Positions 1 through 6,689 of a DNA stretch of 7,714 nucleotides are shown here, piece after piece (positions within the stretch are counted from its first letter, which is position 1; each line of letters begins with the position of its first letter). Below the pieces are notes generated by a model. It searched no databases, was not told the DNA's origin, and was given only the letters and a program-made list of their open reading frames with translations. The position numbers and the translations under genes are program-made. Origin of the DNA: an uncultured Mycoplasma sp. (GTDB lineage: Bacteria; Bacillota_I; Bacilli_A; Mycoplasmatales; Metamycoplasmataceae); the NCBI GenBank assembly GCA_949293065.1, contig CASFBV010000056.1, positions 1 through 7,714 of the forward strand, in the 5' to 3' direction.

Positions 1-3000
1 CATCTGCAAATTGAGTTCCAAAACCACCAGAGTATAAAATATTATCATTTTGATCTTTAATTGTTATTTTTTTCGGTCTTGCTTGTGTTCAATTATCAAC
101 TCTATTATAAAAATTAATACTTCCAATTTTTGTAATAGAATTAAAGTTGACATTGAAAGAAAGTTCTAGATATTTTGCACTTGATGGAGCTCAAATTTCC
201 ATATAATGGTTATCATCATTTTTTAATTGTGAATCAATATCTTTATTATTACCAAAATTAGTTAATCCTAAATTTGTGCGACCTTCTACCGCTTCAAATT
301 TGTAATTGTTTGTATCAACAACATTAACTTGTCTTGAAACATTAAGTCCAAACAATGAAGTTTGCAATTTATTTAAATCAATAGTTCTATTTGATGAATA
401 ATGATATTGCTTATCTGTAATAAACTTGCGCGGATCATCAATCAAACTAGTAGCAAATGGATCAATAATATTAGATGCAAAATCTACAACATTTTCTTGA
501 TCATCAAATAAAACTTGGAAGTTTAAATTTGGTGTTTGATCTTTATATATGTAATCTCCAGATTTACATGATGAACCACTTAAGATAAAAATGTCAAGAG
601 GCAAAATCTCACCTTCATTTAATTGGAACACCTTATTGATTAGTTTATACCCAGAACCTGAATAAAATGGATCTGAAAAAATCTCAACTGCATCATCGCC
701 AAAACCTTTATAAATTTTTATTTGAAAATTAAATTTAACTTTAAATTGGTATTTACCTGTTTTAGGAGCAATAAAATTTAATCTAACTCTCGTTCCACCA
801 GGAACATCTTTTTCAACACCACTTTCATAAATAATTCCTTGCGACAAATCAACAACATCAGTATTGATAGCATTTGATTCATTACGCATGTAATTAACTT
901 TCTTATCTAAATTTTCTCAATATTCTATATAAGTATCATCTGGAAATATATATGATGAAGCTAGAGCAGCATTTGGAACTTGTCTAACTTTAATTTTTCA
1001 TTTGTATTGTGTAACATAATTAGATGGTCTTCCTTTGAAATTTGCGTCAGGAATAATTGCCATATCAAATTCATCAACTTGTCCTATTGAATTGGTAGGA
1101 GGTGTGTAAATTAATTTTTTTGAATTTGTTGGATCTAATTCTAAAGTTCCACCTAATTTTGTTGTTGGTTCAAATTTAAGTTTAGATCAAGAGAATTTAT
1201 AATTTTTATCATTTTCTAATCAATTAATTCCTTTTTCAAAATCAAACACATATGGTCTTCCTGCAGGAATTTGATAAGGAGCTGCTGTATCATTTGTGTA
1301 AACATAATTGCCTGTGTCATTATCATACATATAAATTCCAGCAGCATATAGATTTCCAATAAAATCAAAAGATTTATATGATGTTCTTAGACGATCAATT
1401 TCAGCCCTTTGAGCTTGGGTTGCTGAATTATAATCTTTTGGTCATTTATGATAATCATCTCAAACAGGATAACTACCTGCCTCTGTTTGTTGTCCATCAT
1501 CATATCAAATTGGATAATATTTTTGAAGTGCTGGTCAAAAGTCTAATTTAAAATAGTCTGAAAGTTCTAAAATTTCATAAAAACCACCTTCAGCAGAATT
1601 TCCATTTGAATCAACCCCATTATTGGTTGCAATGTCATGTCTTGCATAATTAACATAATTATATGAACCAATCATAAATAAAATTAACCCATAAATTTGG
1701 TATTCATATTCACCTGCACTTTGTGCTGGTTTTCCATTGCCTGCAACTTTTTTTCCACCCTCATTGTAATTGTTGTTTTTGATTCATTGAATAAGACTAT
1801 AAAGATTACTCATTCTTTGCCATACACTCAATGAATATTCACCAGAAGGATTAGCTAAGTTTCTTCATCTCCCAGAATCTGAAATAATAGAAAAACTTGC
1901 CATTGTTACTTGATTTGTTTCTCCATGAGAATCCCCTATAAAGAAAGCGCTATTTTGTTGGAAATTATGATTAATTTCATGAAGTGTACCTCAATTATTT
2001 GAAATGGTTCACTCTGCTTGTGTTAAAAAAGCTGATTTTGCTCATGATAATCGACAAGACAACCTATTTCCACCACCTCAAGCTTCACCACCACCTCAAA
2101 TATCATCATTAAAACGAAAATCTAGTTTAGTAATGTTGTTTTTTACATCTCTAGAAGCAAAATATTCACTCAATATTAAGAAGTCATTTCACTTCTCTAC
2201 TTGAGTTTTTGGATAAATGATTTTTCCAAGACTTGTATAAGCAATTTCTTTAATCCCTGTATATGAAATGTTAGTTGCTCCAAATGGAAAATCAATAGAC
2301 ATTTCTGGAGCTGTTAATGTTCCATTTTTTACACGTTCAATTTGACTATTTCATTCTTCTTCGGTTGTAAGTCCATGATAATAAGACAACATCTCTGTTG
2401 CTCCAGTTACATTAAAACGATAATTTTGATATGATTTGTATAAATTATTATATGTTGAAGATTGTAATGGAGTATTTATGTAAACAGAAATTGTCCCACC
2501 AAATGGAGTACCAAACTCATATGAATGGGTTCAATCTAAATCATATAAACTAACTATAAATTCTGTTTGAACAAATGGATATCTTTTTGAGATTTGTCCT
2601 GTGTCTGGTCTTGCATAATTATCTCAATAACTTGAATTAATAACTATTTTAAAATCTTTAATACCTTGTTTGCTCATTTGATCATATGTCTCTTGTGAAA
2701 AAGTTAATTTACATACTTCTCCTGCAGGAGCATAAAGACCTAAAGAAGTTAGACCTTTAACTGTTGAAGGCAAACTAAAATATTTATCAACTGCTTTTTC
2801 AGAATCATTTAATTGTTGCTCGTGCATCCCATCAGCAGCAGGGTGTTTTTTTAGTTGACCTTTTTTTATCTCTGAGTGAATAAAATTAGGGTCTGAATAT
2901 TTTCATCCTTCAGATCCAGGAACTCTCTCATTAAAAACAGCTTGTGACATATCAAGTGTTGTTCCATCATTAAGATTAAGAATGTAGTTTTGACCTGATT

Positions 3001-3598
3001 CATAATTATAGTCTCATGATGGATAGCGAAATCCTTGATCTCCATATTTTGTCAATAATTCTGTTTCATAATATTGATCATTAACTATTCTTGAAATATT
3101 GTTATTCTTAATTTCAATTGTTGAATTATTAAATGTGTTAATTTGAGCTGTTTGATTTTGCAAGATCTGTTCTTGAATTTCACCATATGCTTCTTCAATT
3201 GTTTGAATTATTCTAATAACTTGATCTTTTCCATTTAATTTGAAACTAATTGTTATTTCATAAGGTAATGATTGATCTACTTTAATTTCTGAAACACTTG
3301 ATTTTTTGAAACTGTCGGCATTGTCAAATAAAACTTGACGATTTTTGTAAAAGAAGTCACTATTAATTTGGTTTTTAATTTTATCAAATGTTAAACCTTC
3401 TAGGCTAAGATCTTTTAAACTAAAAGAACTCTTTAAAAGAGTGGGAAGTTTTGTTTGTGCTTCATATGTTTCTTCTGAATTTGCATTGCTTGAACAAGAA
3501 CAAGACTGCGTTGATGCAACCAAAGAAATAGCTCCAATAGAAAATAACCCTGAAAATAATAGAATATTTTTTCTTGTATTTTTTTTATTAATATTCAT
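1..3598 (-). CDS. M60-family zinc metallopeptidase lipoprotein, multidomain (3' end outside the window)
   Basis: Predicted cell-surface lipoprotein protease; M60 enzymes cut mucin-type or other glycosylated host proteins. The frame is open for 1199 codons with no TAA or TAG, using 23 TGA codons as Trp. Residues 1-33 form a lipoprotein signal: basic start, hydrophobic stretch about 12-28, then a relaxed lipobox STQSC with Cys33 (Cys35 is a second candidate). Residues 34-257 are unrecognised. The M60 domain spans about 285-690: GLYAPAGE at 287-294, GGTISVYIN from 367, catalytic HEINH at 540-544, and after 15 residues Glu560 in GDSHGET, fitting the family pattern HExxH-x(8-28)-E. Further on are an Ig/cadherin-like segment (about 780-880), a PA14-like segment (about 920-1045, GDDAVEI at 967-973) and a galactose-binding/F5-8C-like segment (about 1100-1199, continuing off the edge). 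These three are fold guesses from residue pattern. The start is the only good ATG next to the signal peptide and has no Shine-Dalgarno. The protease call is firm; the substrate is inferred. Confidence 0.88.
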
Positions 3599-3607
3599 AG
3601 TTTTTTA

Positions 3608-3636
3608 ATTATATCAAATTCATTTGGTTATCTTAA
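3608..3636 (-). promoter_or_regulatory. Promoter of the M60 lipoprotein gene, probably giving a leaderless mRNA
   Basis: Read on the minus strand, a perfect TATAAT lies at 3613-3608, preceded by TGA, so it forms an extended -10 (TGnTATAAT). TTAAGA at 3636-3631 matches the -35 consensus at four of six bases with 17-nt spacing. Only 9 nt separate the -10 from the ATG, so a transcript starting at the normal distance would have a leader of about 0-3 nt. No GGAG-like sequence precedes the ATG, which fits leaderless translation. Confidence 0.7.
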
Positions 3637-3660
3637 TAAAAAGCTATTTCATTTTAAATT

Positions 3661-3693
3661 TTGGTGAATTTCTATTTTTATTTAAACTATAAT
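3661..3693 (+). promoter_or_regulatory. Promoter of the Smr-domain gene, probably giving a leaderless mRNA
   Basis: A perfect TATAAT lies at 3688-3693. Six bases (tatttt) separate it from the ATG at 3700, so a start 7 nt past the -10 falls on the A of the start codon. No Shine-Dalgarno precedes the ATG. The -35 is weak: TTGGTG at 3661-3666 resembles it but with about 21-nt spacing, so the promoter is called mainly on the -10. It lies back to back with the promoter of the minus-strand lipoprotein gene in a 101-bp intergenic region. Confidence 0.62.
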
Positions 3694-3699
3694 TATTTT

Positions 3700-4134
3700 A
3701 TGATTATTGATTTACACGGTTTAACTGTTGCAGAAGCAACATCTATGGTTTTGAGTTCTTTATTATCGTTTGATAATTCATCTTTTGATAATACTTTAAC
3801 AATAATTACCGGAAAAGGAACCGGTGCATTAATGAACGCTATTTTAACTTTGCTAGAGCAAGAAGGTAGAGATTTTTATATTCTTAATCCTGGTTCAATT
3901 GTAGTTAATAAAAAACATGAAAATGAAATAAATGATTGAGGTACTTTTAATAATCCGTTTGGAAATGATTTTTTATTTGAAGATACATCAACAAATGAAT
4001 TTTTAGCATTTCAAAAAATGGAATTAATGGATTACATTGATAATAATATAAATGATTTTGGGGATTTTGATAATACATTTGAAGATGATTATTTTGAAAA
4101 TAATTCATTTATTTGATCAAAAAGAAAGAAATAA
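3700..4134 (+). CDS. Stand-alone Smr-domain protein with an acidic Phe/Asn-rich tail
   Basis: A 144-residue protein. Residues 1-70 fit a complete Smr domain: the DLHG motif is at residues 4-7 and the glycine loop GKGTG at 38-42, followed by the hydrophobic strands expected at the domain end. The His that often precedes the loop (HGKG) is Thr here. Smr domains occur in MutS2 and in SmrB-type proteins that act on collided ribosomes or branched nucleic acid; which role applies here is not shown by the sequence. Two TGA codons (3937 and 4114) are read as Trp80 and Trp139. Residues 81-138 form a low-complexity tail rich in Asp/Glu, Phe and Asn, ending in a short basic SKRKK. ATG 3700 is chosen over an upstream TTG at 3661 because the Smr motif begins at once and the promoter lies just upstream. 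The gene precedes the adk operon by 38 nt with no visible terminator, so read-through is possible. Confidence 0.82.
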
Positions 4135-4142
4135 AATATAAT
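4113..4142 (+). promoter_or_regulatory. Promoter of the adk-to-rplQ operon
   Basis: TATAAT at 4137-4142 has TTGATC at 4113-4118 upstream with 18-nt spacing (four of six -35 bases). The -35 lies inside the last codons of the Smr gene. A start near 4149 would give a leader of about 24 nt that contains the adk Shine-Dalgarno AAGGAG at 4161-4166. This contrasts with the two leaderless promoters just upstream. AT-rich DNA makes chance -10 matches common, so the -35 and the leader with its ribosome site are what support it. Confidence 0.6.
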
Positions 4143-4172
4143 AATTTTATTGATTAAATTAAGGAGAAATTT

Positions 4173-4817
4173 ATGGTAAGTAAAAACATTATTTTTTTGG
4201 GAATGCCAGGTAGTGGGAAAGGAACTGTAAGCTCAGCTTTAGAAAAAAAATCTGGAATTATTCAAGTATCAACAGGTGATATCTTTAGAGAAGAAATTAA
4301 AAATAAAACTAAATTAGGATTAGAAGTTCAAAAAATAGTTGAGTCAGGCGCTTATGTTCCAGATAGCATAACAAATGAAATTGTTAAAAATAAAATTCAT
4401 TCCTTAGAATCAAATAATAAAAAATTTATCTTAGATGGATTTCCAAGAACTTTGCAACAAGCTCAATTTTTAGATGAATTAGGATTTAATAATTATGTTG
4501 TTATTTATTTAGATGTTGAAAAGGAAGAAGTTATTAGAAGGTTGAGTGAGAGGTTCTTTTGTTCAAAATGTAAAAAAACATTTAATCTTTCATTATTTAA
4601 ATCTAAAAAACATCCATATTGTGAAAATGATGATACATTATTAATTCAAAGAGCTGATGATCAACCCGAAGCAATTAAAAAAAGATTAGATGTTTATGAT
4701 GAGCAAACAAAACCATTAATTGATTTTTATAGCTCAAAAAATAAGTTATATAAAATTAATACAAATAATCAACCAATTAATGAGATAGTTGATAAAATTT
4801 TAGATATAATAGAATAA
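4173..4817 (+). CDS. adk: Adenylate kinase
   Basis: Cytoplasmic enzyme interconverting ATP + AMP and 2 ADP, setting the adenylate balance. The 214-residue length is normal for the long-LID bacterial form. The P-loop GMPGSGKGT is at 10-18, the AMP-site STGDIFRE at 33-40 and DGFPRT at 88-93. The LID carries a zinc site of the Gram-positive type with Cys130, Cys133, Cys150 and Asp153, the same numbering as in Bacillus. The Shine-Dalgarno AAGGAG at 4161-4166 is 6 nt before the ATG. The stop overlaps the map start by one base (TAATG). In most bacteria secY lies directly upstream; here the Smr gene does, and adk seems to have its own promoter. Nothing in the protein looks damaged. Confidence 0.97.
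   Translation: MVSKNIIFLGMPGSGKGTVSSALEKKSGIIQVSTGDIFREEIKNKTKLGLEVQKIVESGAYVPDSITNEIVKNKIHSLESNNKKFILDGFPRTLQQAQFLDELGFNNYVVIYLDVEKEEVIRRLSERFFCSKCKKTFNLSLFKSKKHPYCENDDTLLIQRADDQPEAIKKRLDVYDEQTKPLIDFYSSKNKLYKINTNNQPINEIVDKILDIIE
4805..4810 (+). promoter_or_regulatory. TATAAT six bases before the map start, possible internal leaderless promoter
   Basis: A perfect TATAAT within the last adk codons sits 6 nt before the map ATG, the same geometry as at the Smr gene (6 nt from TATAAT to ATG). The map gene has no Shine-Dalgarno, so an internal leaderless transcript is conceivable. No convincing -35 is present (TGAGAT at 4781-4786 is poor), and the hexamer also encodes ordinary residues of the adk C-terminus, so chance is a real alternative. 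Confidence 0.25.
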
Positions 4818-5557
4818 TGGTTAATATTAAGTCACAAAGAGAAATTGAGTTAATAACAAAATCATGTGAAATCCTGGCAAGTATTAAAAAGATTGTAAGA
4901 GATGCTGTAAGACCAGGTGTCTCATTAAAAGATTTAGATTCAATTGCTTATAATGAAACATTAAAGGCAGGAGCCAAACCCTCATTCTTGGGTTACAATG
5001 GATTTACCGGAACCATTTGTGCTTCTGTTAATGAAGAATTGATTCATGGTATACCAACAAACCGCATTTTGGAAGATGGTGATTTATTGTCTTTGGATAT
5101 GGGTGTTGTTTATGAAGGATACCATTCTGATAGTGCATTCACTATTTCGGTAGGACAATCCACAAAAGAAAACCAATGATTAATTAATGTTGCTGAACAA
5201 GCATTTAAAAAAGGTTTAGAAGCAATAAAACCTGGTGCAACTATTGGTGACATTGGTTTTGCGATTGGTTCTTATATTAAAGAGCAAGGATTGTACACTC
5301 CAAAAGAATTTTGTGGTCATGGAATAGGTAAACAGTTGCATGAAGATCCTTATGTTTTTAATGAGGGTAAAAAAGGTGAAGGTTTACAATTAAGAGATGG
5401 AATGGTTATTTGTATTGAACCAATGATTTTGCAAGATTCTTCTAAAATTAAAGTTTTAAGAGATGGTTGAACAGTTGTTGCAAAATCAGGAAAAAAATCA
5501 TCTCATTATGAGCACACTGTTCTAATAAAAAATGGGAAAGGAATTGTTTTAACTTAA
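4817..5557 (+). CDS. map: Methionine aminopeptidase, type I
   Basis: Removes the initiator Met from nascent proteins in the cytoplasm after deformylation. It has 246 residues, typical of bacterial type Ia. All metal and catalytic positions are visible: His77 in LIHGIP, Asp94 in LSLDMG, Asp105 in HSDSAFT, His168 in CGHGIG, Glu201 in CIEPM and Glu232 in HYEHTVL, each offset by three from E. coli numbering. TGA at 5177 and 5468 are read as Trp121 and Trp218, so standard-code calling would cut the protein at residue 120. The start overlaps the adk stop by one base and has no Shine-Dalgarno, suggesting translational coupling, or use of the TATAAT just upstream for a leaderless message. infA follows after 3 nt. 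Confidence 0.97.
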
Positions 5558-5560
5558 TTA

Positions 5561-5776
5561 ATGGCAAAAGATGCAATTAAAATGGTAGGTAAAGTTACTA
5601 AATCATTTTCAACAAGAGAATATCAAGTTGAGCTTGAGAATAATGTAACAATTAAAGCTACTGTAAGCGGAAAAATCAATTTACATTCAATTAGAATTTT
5701 ACCTGGAGATACAGTTGATGTAGAAATATCTCCTTATGATTTATCACAAGGTCGTATTGTGTTTAGACATAAATAA
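5561..5776 (+). CDS. infA: Translation initiation factor IF-1
   Basis: The 71-residue protein is a single OB-fold that binds the A site of the 30S subunit and helps IF-2 and IF-3 select the start codon. The family signature is clear: VELENN near residue 24, SGKI near 36 and RILPGD followed by [13 protein letters not shown] toward the C-terminus. The length is one residue short of the usual 72. Only three bases separate it from the map stop, and there is no Shine-Dalgarno at normal distance (the nearest GGA is about 18 nt away), so it is probably translated by coupling to map. Its place between map and rpmJ is the classical one. Confidence 0.96.
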   Translation: MAKDAIKMVGKVTKSFSTREYQVELENNVTIKATVSGKINLHSIRILPGDTVDVEISPYDLSQGRIVFRHK

Positions 5777-5798
5777 CATTTTTCGAAAGGAGAAAATA

Positions 5799-5912
5799 AT
5801 GAAAGTAAGAGCATCAGTCAAAACAATGTGTAAAGACTGTAAGATTATTAAAAGAAAGGGAATTGTTCGTGCGATTTGTATTAATCCAAAGCACAAACAA
5901 AGACAAGGATAA
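5799..5912 (+). CDS. rpmJ: Large-subunit ribosomal protein L36 (bL36)
   Basis: The smallest ribosomal protein of the 50S subunit, 37 residues, very basic. It starts MKVRASVK and has the zinc ribbon Cys11, Cys14, Cys27 and His32 (C-x2-C-x12-C-x4-H), so this is the zinc-binding C+ form. A strong Shine-Dalgarno AAAGGAG at 5786-5792 lies 6 nt before the ATG, one of the best in the operon and placed after a 22-nt gap, the largest gap inside the operon. The gene is small enough to be missed by automatic callers. rpsM follows after 3 nt. Confidence 0.97.
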   Translation: MKVRASVKTMCKDCKIIKRKGIVRAICINPKHKQRQG

Positions 5913-5915
5913 AAT

Positions 5916-6281
5916 ATGGCCAGAGTACTTAACATTGAAATACCTAACAACAAACGTGTTGTAATATCATTAACATATATTTATGGAATTGGAAGAAGTT
6001 TATCTTCAAAAATTCTTAAAGATGCAAATGTGGATGAAAATATTAAAGTTGCTGATTTAACAGAAGACCAATTGTCAGCAATAAGAAGAGAAGCTGCAAA
6101 ATATACAACTGAAGGTGATCTAAGAAGAGAAATTGGAATTAACATTAAACGTTTAATGGAAATCAAAAATTATCGTGGAATTAGACACAGAAAAGGATTA
6201 CCAGTTAGAGGACAATCAACTAAATCAAATGCTAGAACTAGAAAAGGTCCTAGAGTAGCGATTGCTGGTAAGAAAAAATAG
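5916..6281 (+). CDS. rpsM: Small-subunit ribosomal protein S13 (uS13)
   Basis: Protein of the 30S head that contacts the P-site tRNA and takes part in bridges to the 50S subunit. It has 121 residues, the usual length. The helix-two-turn-helix with YGIG at 23-26, the [14 protein letters not shown] stretch at 87-100 and the basic tail NARTRKG at 105-111 are diagnostic. The start is three bases after the rpmJ stop, and its Shine-Dalgarno (AAGGAT, 5905-5910) overlaps that stop, so the two are likely co-translated. No internal Trp codon is present, so the gene reads the same under either genetic code. Confidence 0.98.
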   Translation: MARVLNIEIPNNKRVVISLTYIYGIGRSLSSKILKDANVDENIKVADLTEDQLSAIRREAAKYTTEGDLRREIGINIKRLMEIKNYRGIRHRKGLPVRGQSTKSNARTRKGPRVAIAGKKK

Positions 6282-6293
6282 AAAGGATTAGTT

Positions 6294-6680
6294 ATGGCAA
6301 AAAAAGGTAAAAAAAGAATTGTAACTTCAGGTATTGCTCATATCCACTCTACTCACCAAAACACAATTGTTACTTTTACTGACTTGAATGGTAATGTATT
6401 TGCATGATCATCATCAGGAGCAATTGGATATAAAGGAACTAAAAAGAAAACTCCTTATGCAGCTGGATTAGCAGCAGCAGCAGCAGCAGAAGAAGCTAAA
6501 AAATCAGGTCTTAAAGAAGTAGATGTTAAATTGAAAGGGATTGGACCTGGTAAAGAATCAGCAAGAAAACAAATCGAAGTTTCAGGAATTGCAATTAAAT
6601 CAGTTGAAGATGTTACACCAATTCCTCACAATGGTACAAGACCACCTAAAAGAGTTTTAAAAAGACAAAAAAGAAGATAG
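6294..6680 (+). CDS. rpsK: Small-subunit ribosomal protein S11 (uS11)
   Basis: Protein of the 30S platform, lining the mRNA exit path near the Shine-Dalgarno helix. It has 128 residues. Family motifs are [16 protein letters not shown] (15-30), [11 protein letters not shown] (47-57), [10 protein letters not shown] (81-90) and the basic C-terminus with [10 protein letters not shown] (111-120). The TGA at 6405-6407 encodes Trp38, a conserved Trp in GNV-x-x-W, a direct proof of code 4. Residues 60-65 are six alanines coded by six GCA codons in a row; alignment with the E. coli segment from memory shows no length change there. The Shine-Dalgarno AAAGGA at 6282-6287 is 6 nt before the ATG. The gene lies 12 nt after rpsM and 9 nt before rpoA. 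Confidence 0.97.
6471..6488 (+). repeat. GCA trinucleotide repeat (six units) inside rpsK
   Basis: Six uninterrupted GCA units encode Ala60-Ala65 of S11, followed by two GAA codons. Any slippage would be in whole codons and would keep the frame. Uniform codon choice is notable, since GCT and GCC are used elsewhere in the window, but the Ala-rich helix itself is normal for S11. Confidence 0.85.
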
Positions 6681-6689
6681 GAGAAAATA

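Noticed and set aside
2004..2204. Plus-strand open frame with a Pro-rich PPPQ repeat
   Set aside because: It lies wholly antisense to the M60 domain; the Pro-rich look is the reverse of the WGGG codons. No ribosome site and no known motif.
1..3598. Reading the lipoprotein region as a decayed pseudogene made of fragments
   Set aside because: All fragments share one frame and every break is TGA; no TAA or TAG occurs in 1199 codons and the active-site motif is complete.
3661..3699. Upstream TTG start for the Smr gene
   Set aside because: It would add 13 hydrophobic/aromatic residues unlike any Smr start and would place the start upstream of the TATAAT; ATG 3700 begins right at the Smr domain.
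3784..4077. Repeated TTTTGATAATAC in the Smr gene
   Set aside because: The copies encode Phe-Asp-Asn-Thr in both the domain and the tail, but 12-base matches of Asp/Asn/Phe codons are expected in such biased sequence; not enough for a repeat call.
4135..4172. Terminator between the Smr gene and adk
   Set aside because: The gap is AT-only in character with no GC-bearing inverted repeat followed by T residues; it looks like a promoter and leader instead.
5744..6166. Two minus-strand open frames of 61-69 codons opposite infA, rpmJ and rpsM
   Set aside because: They are antisense to well-identified conserved genes and have no recognisable product, promoter or ribosome site.
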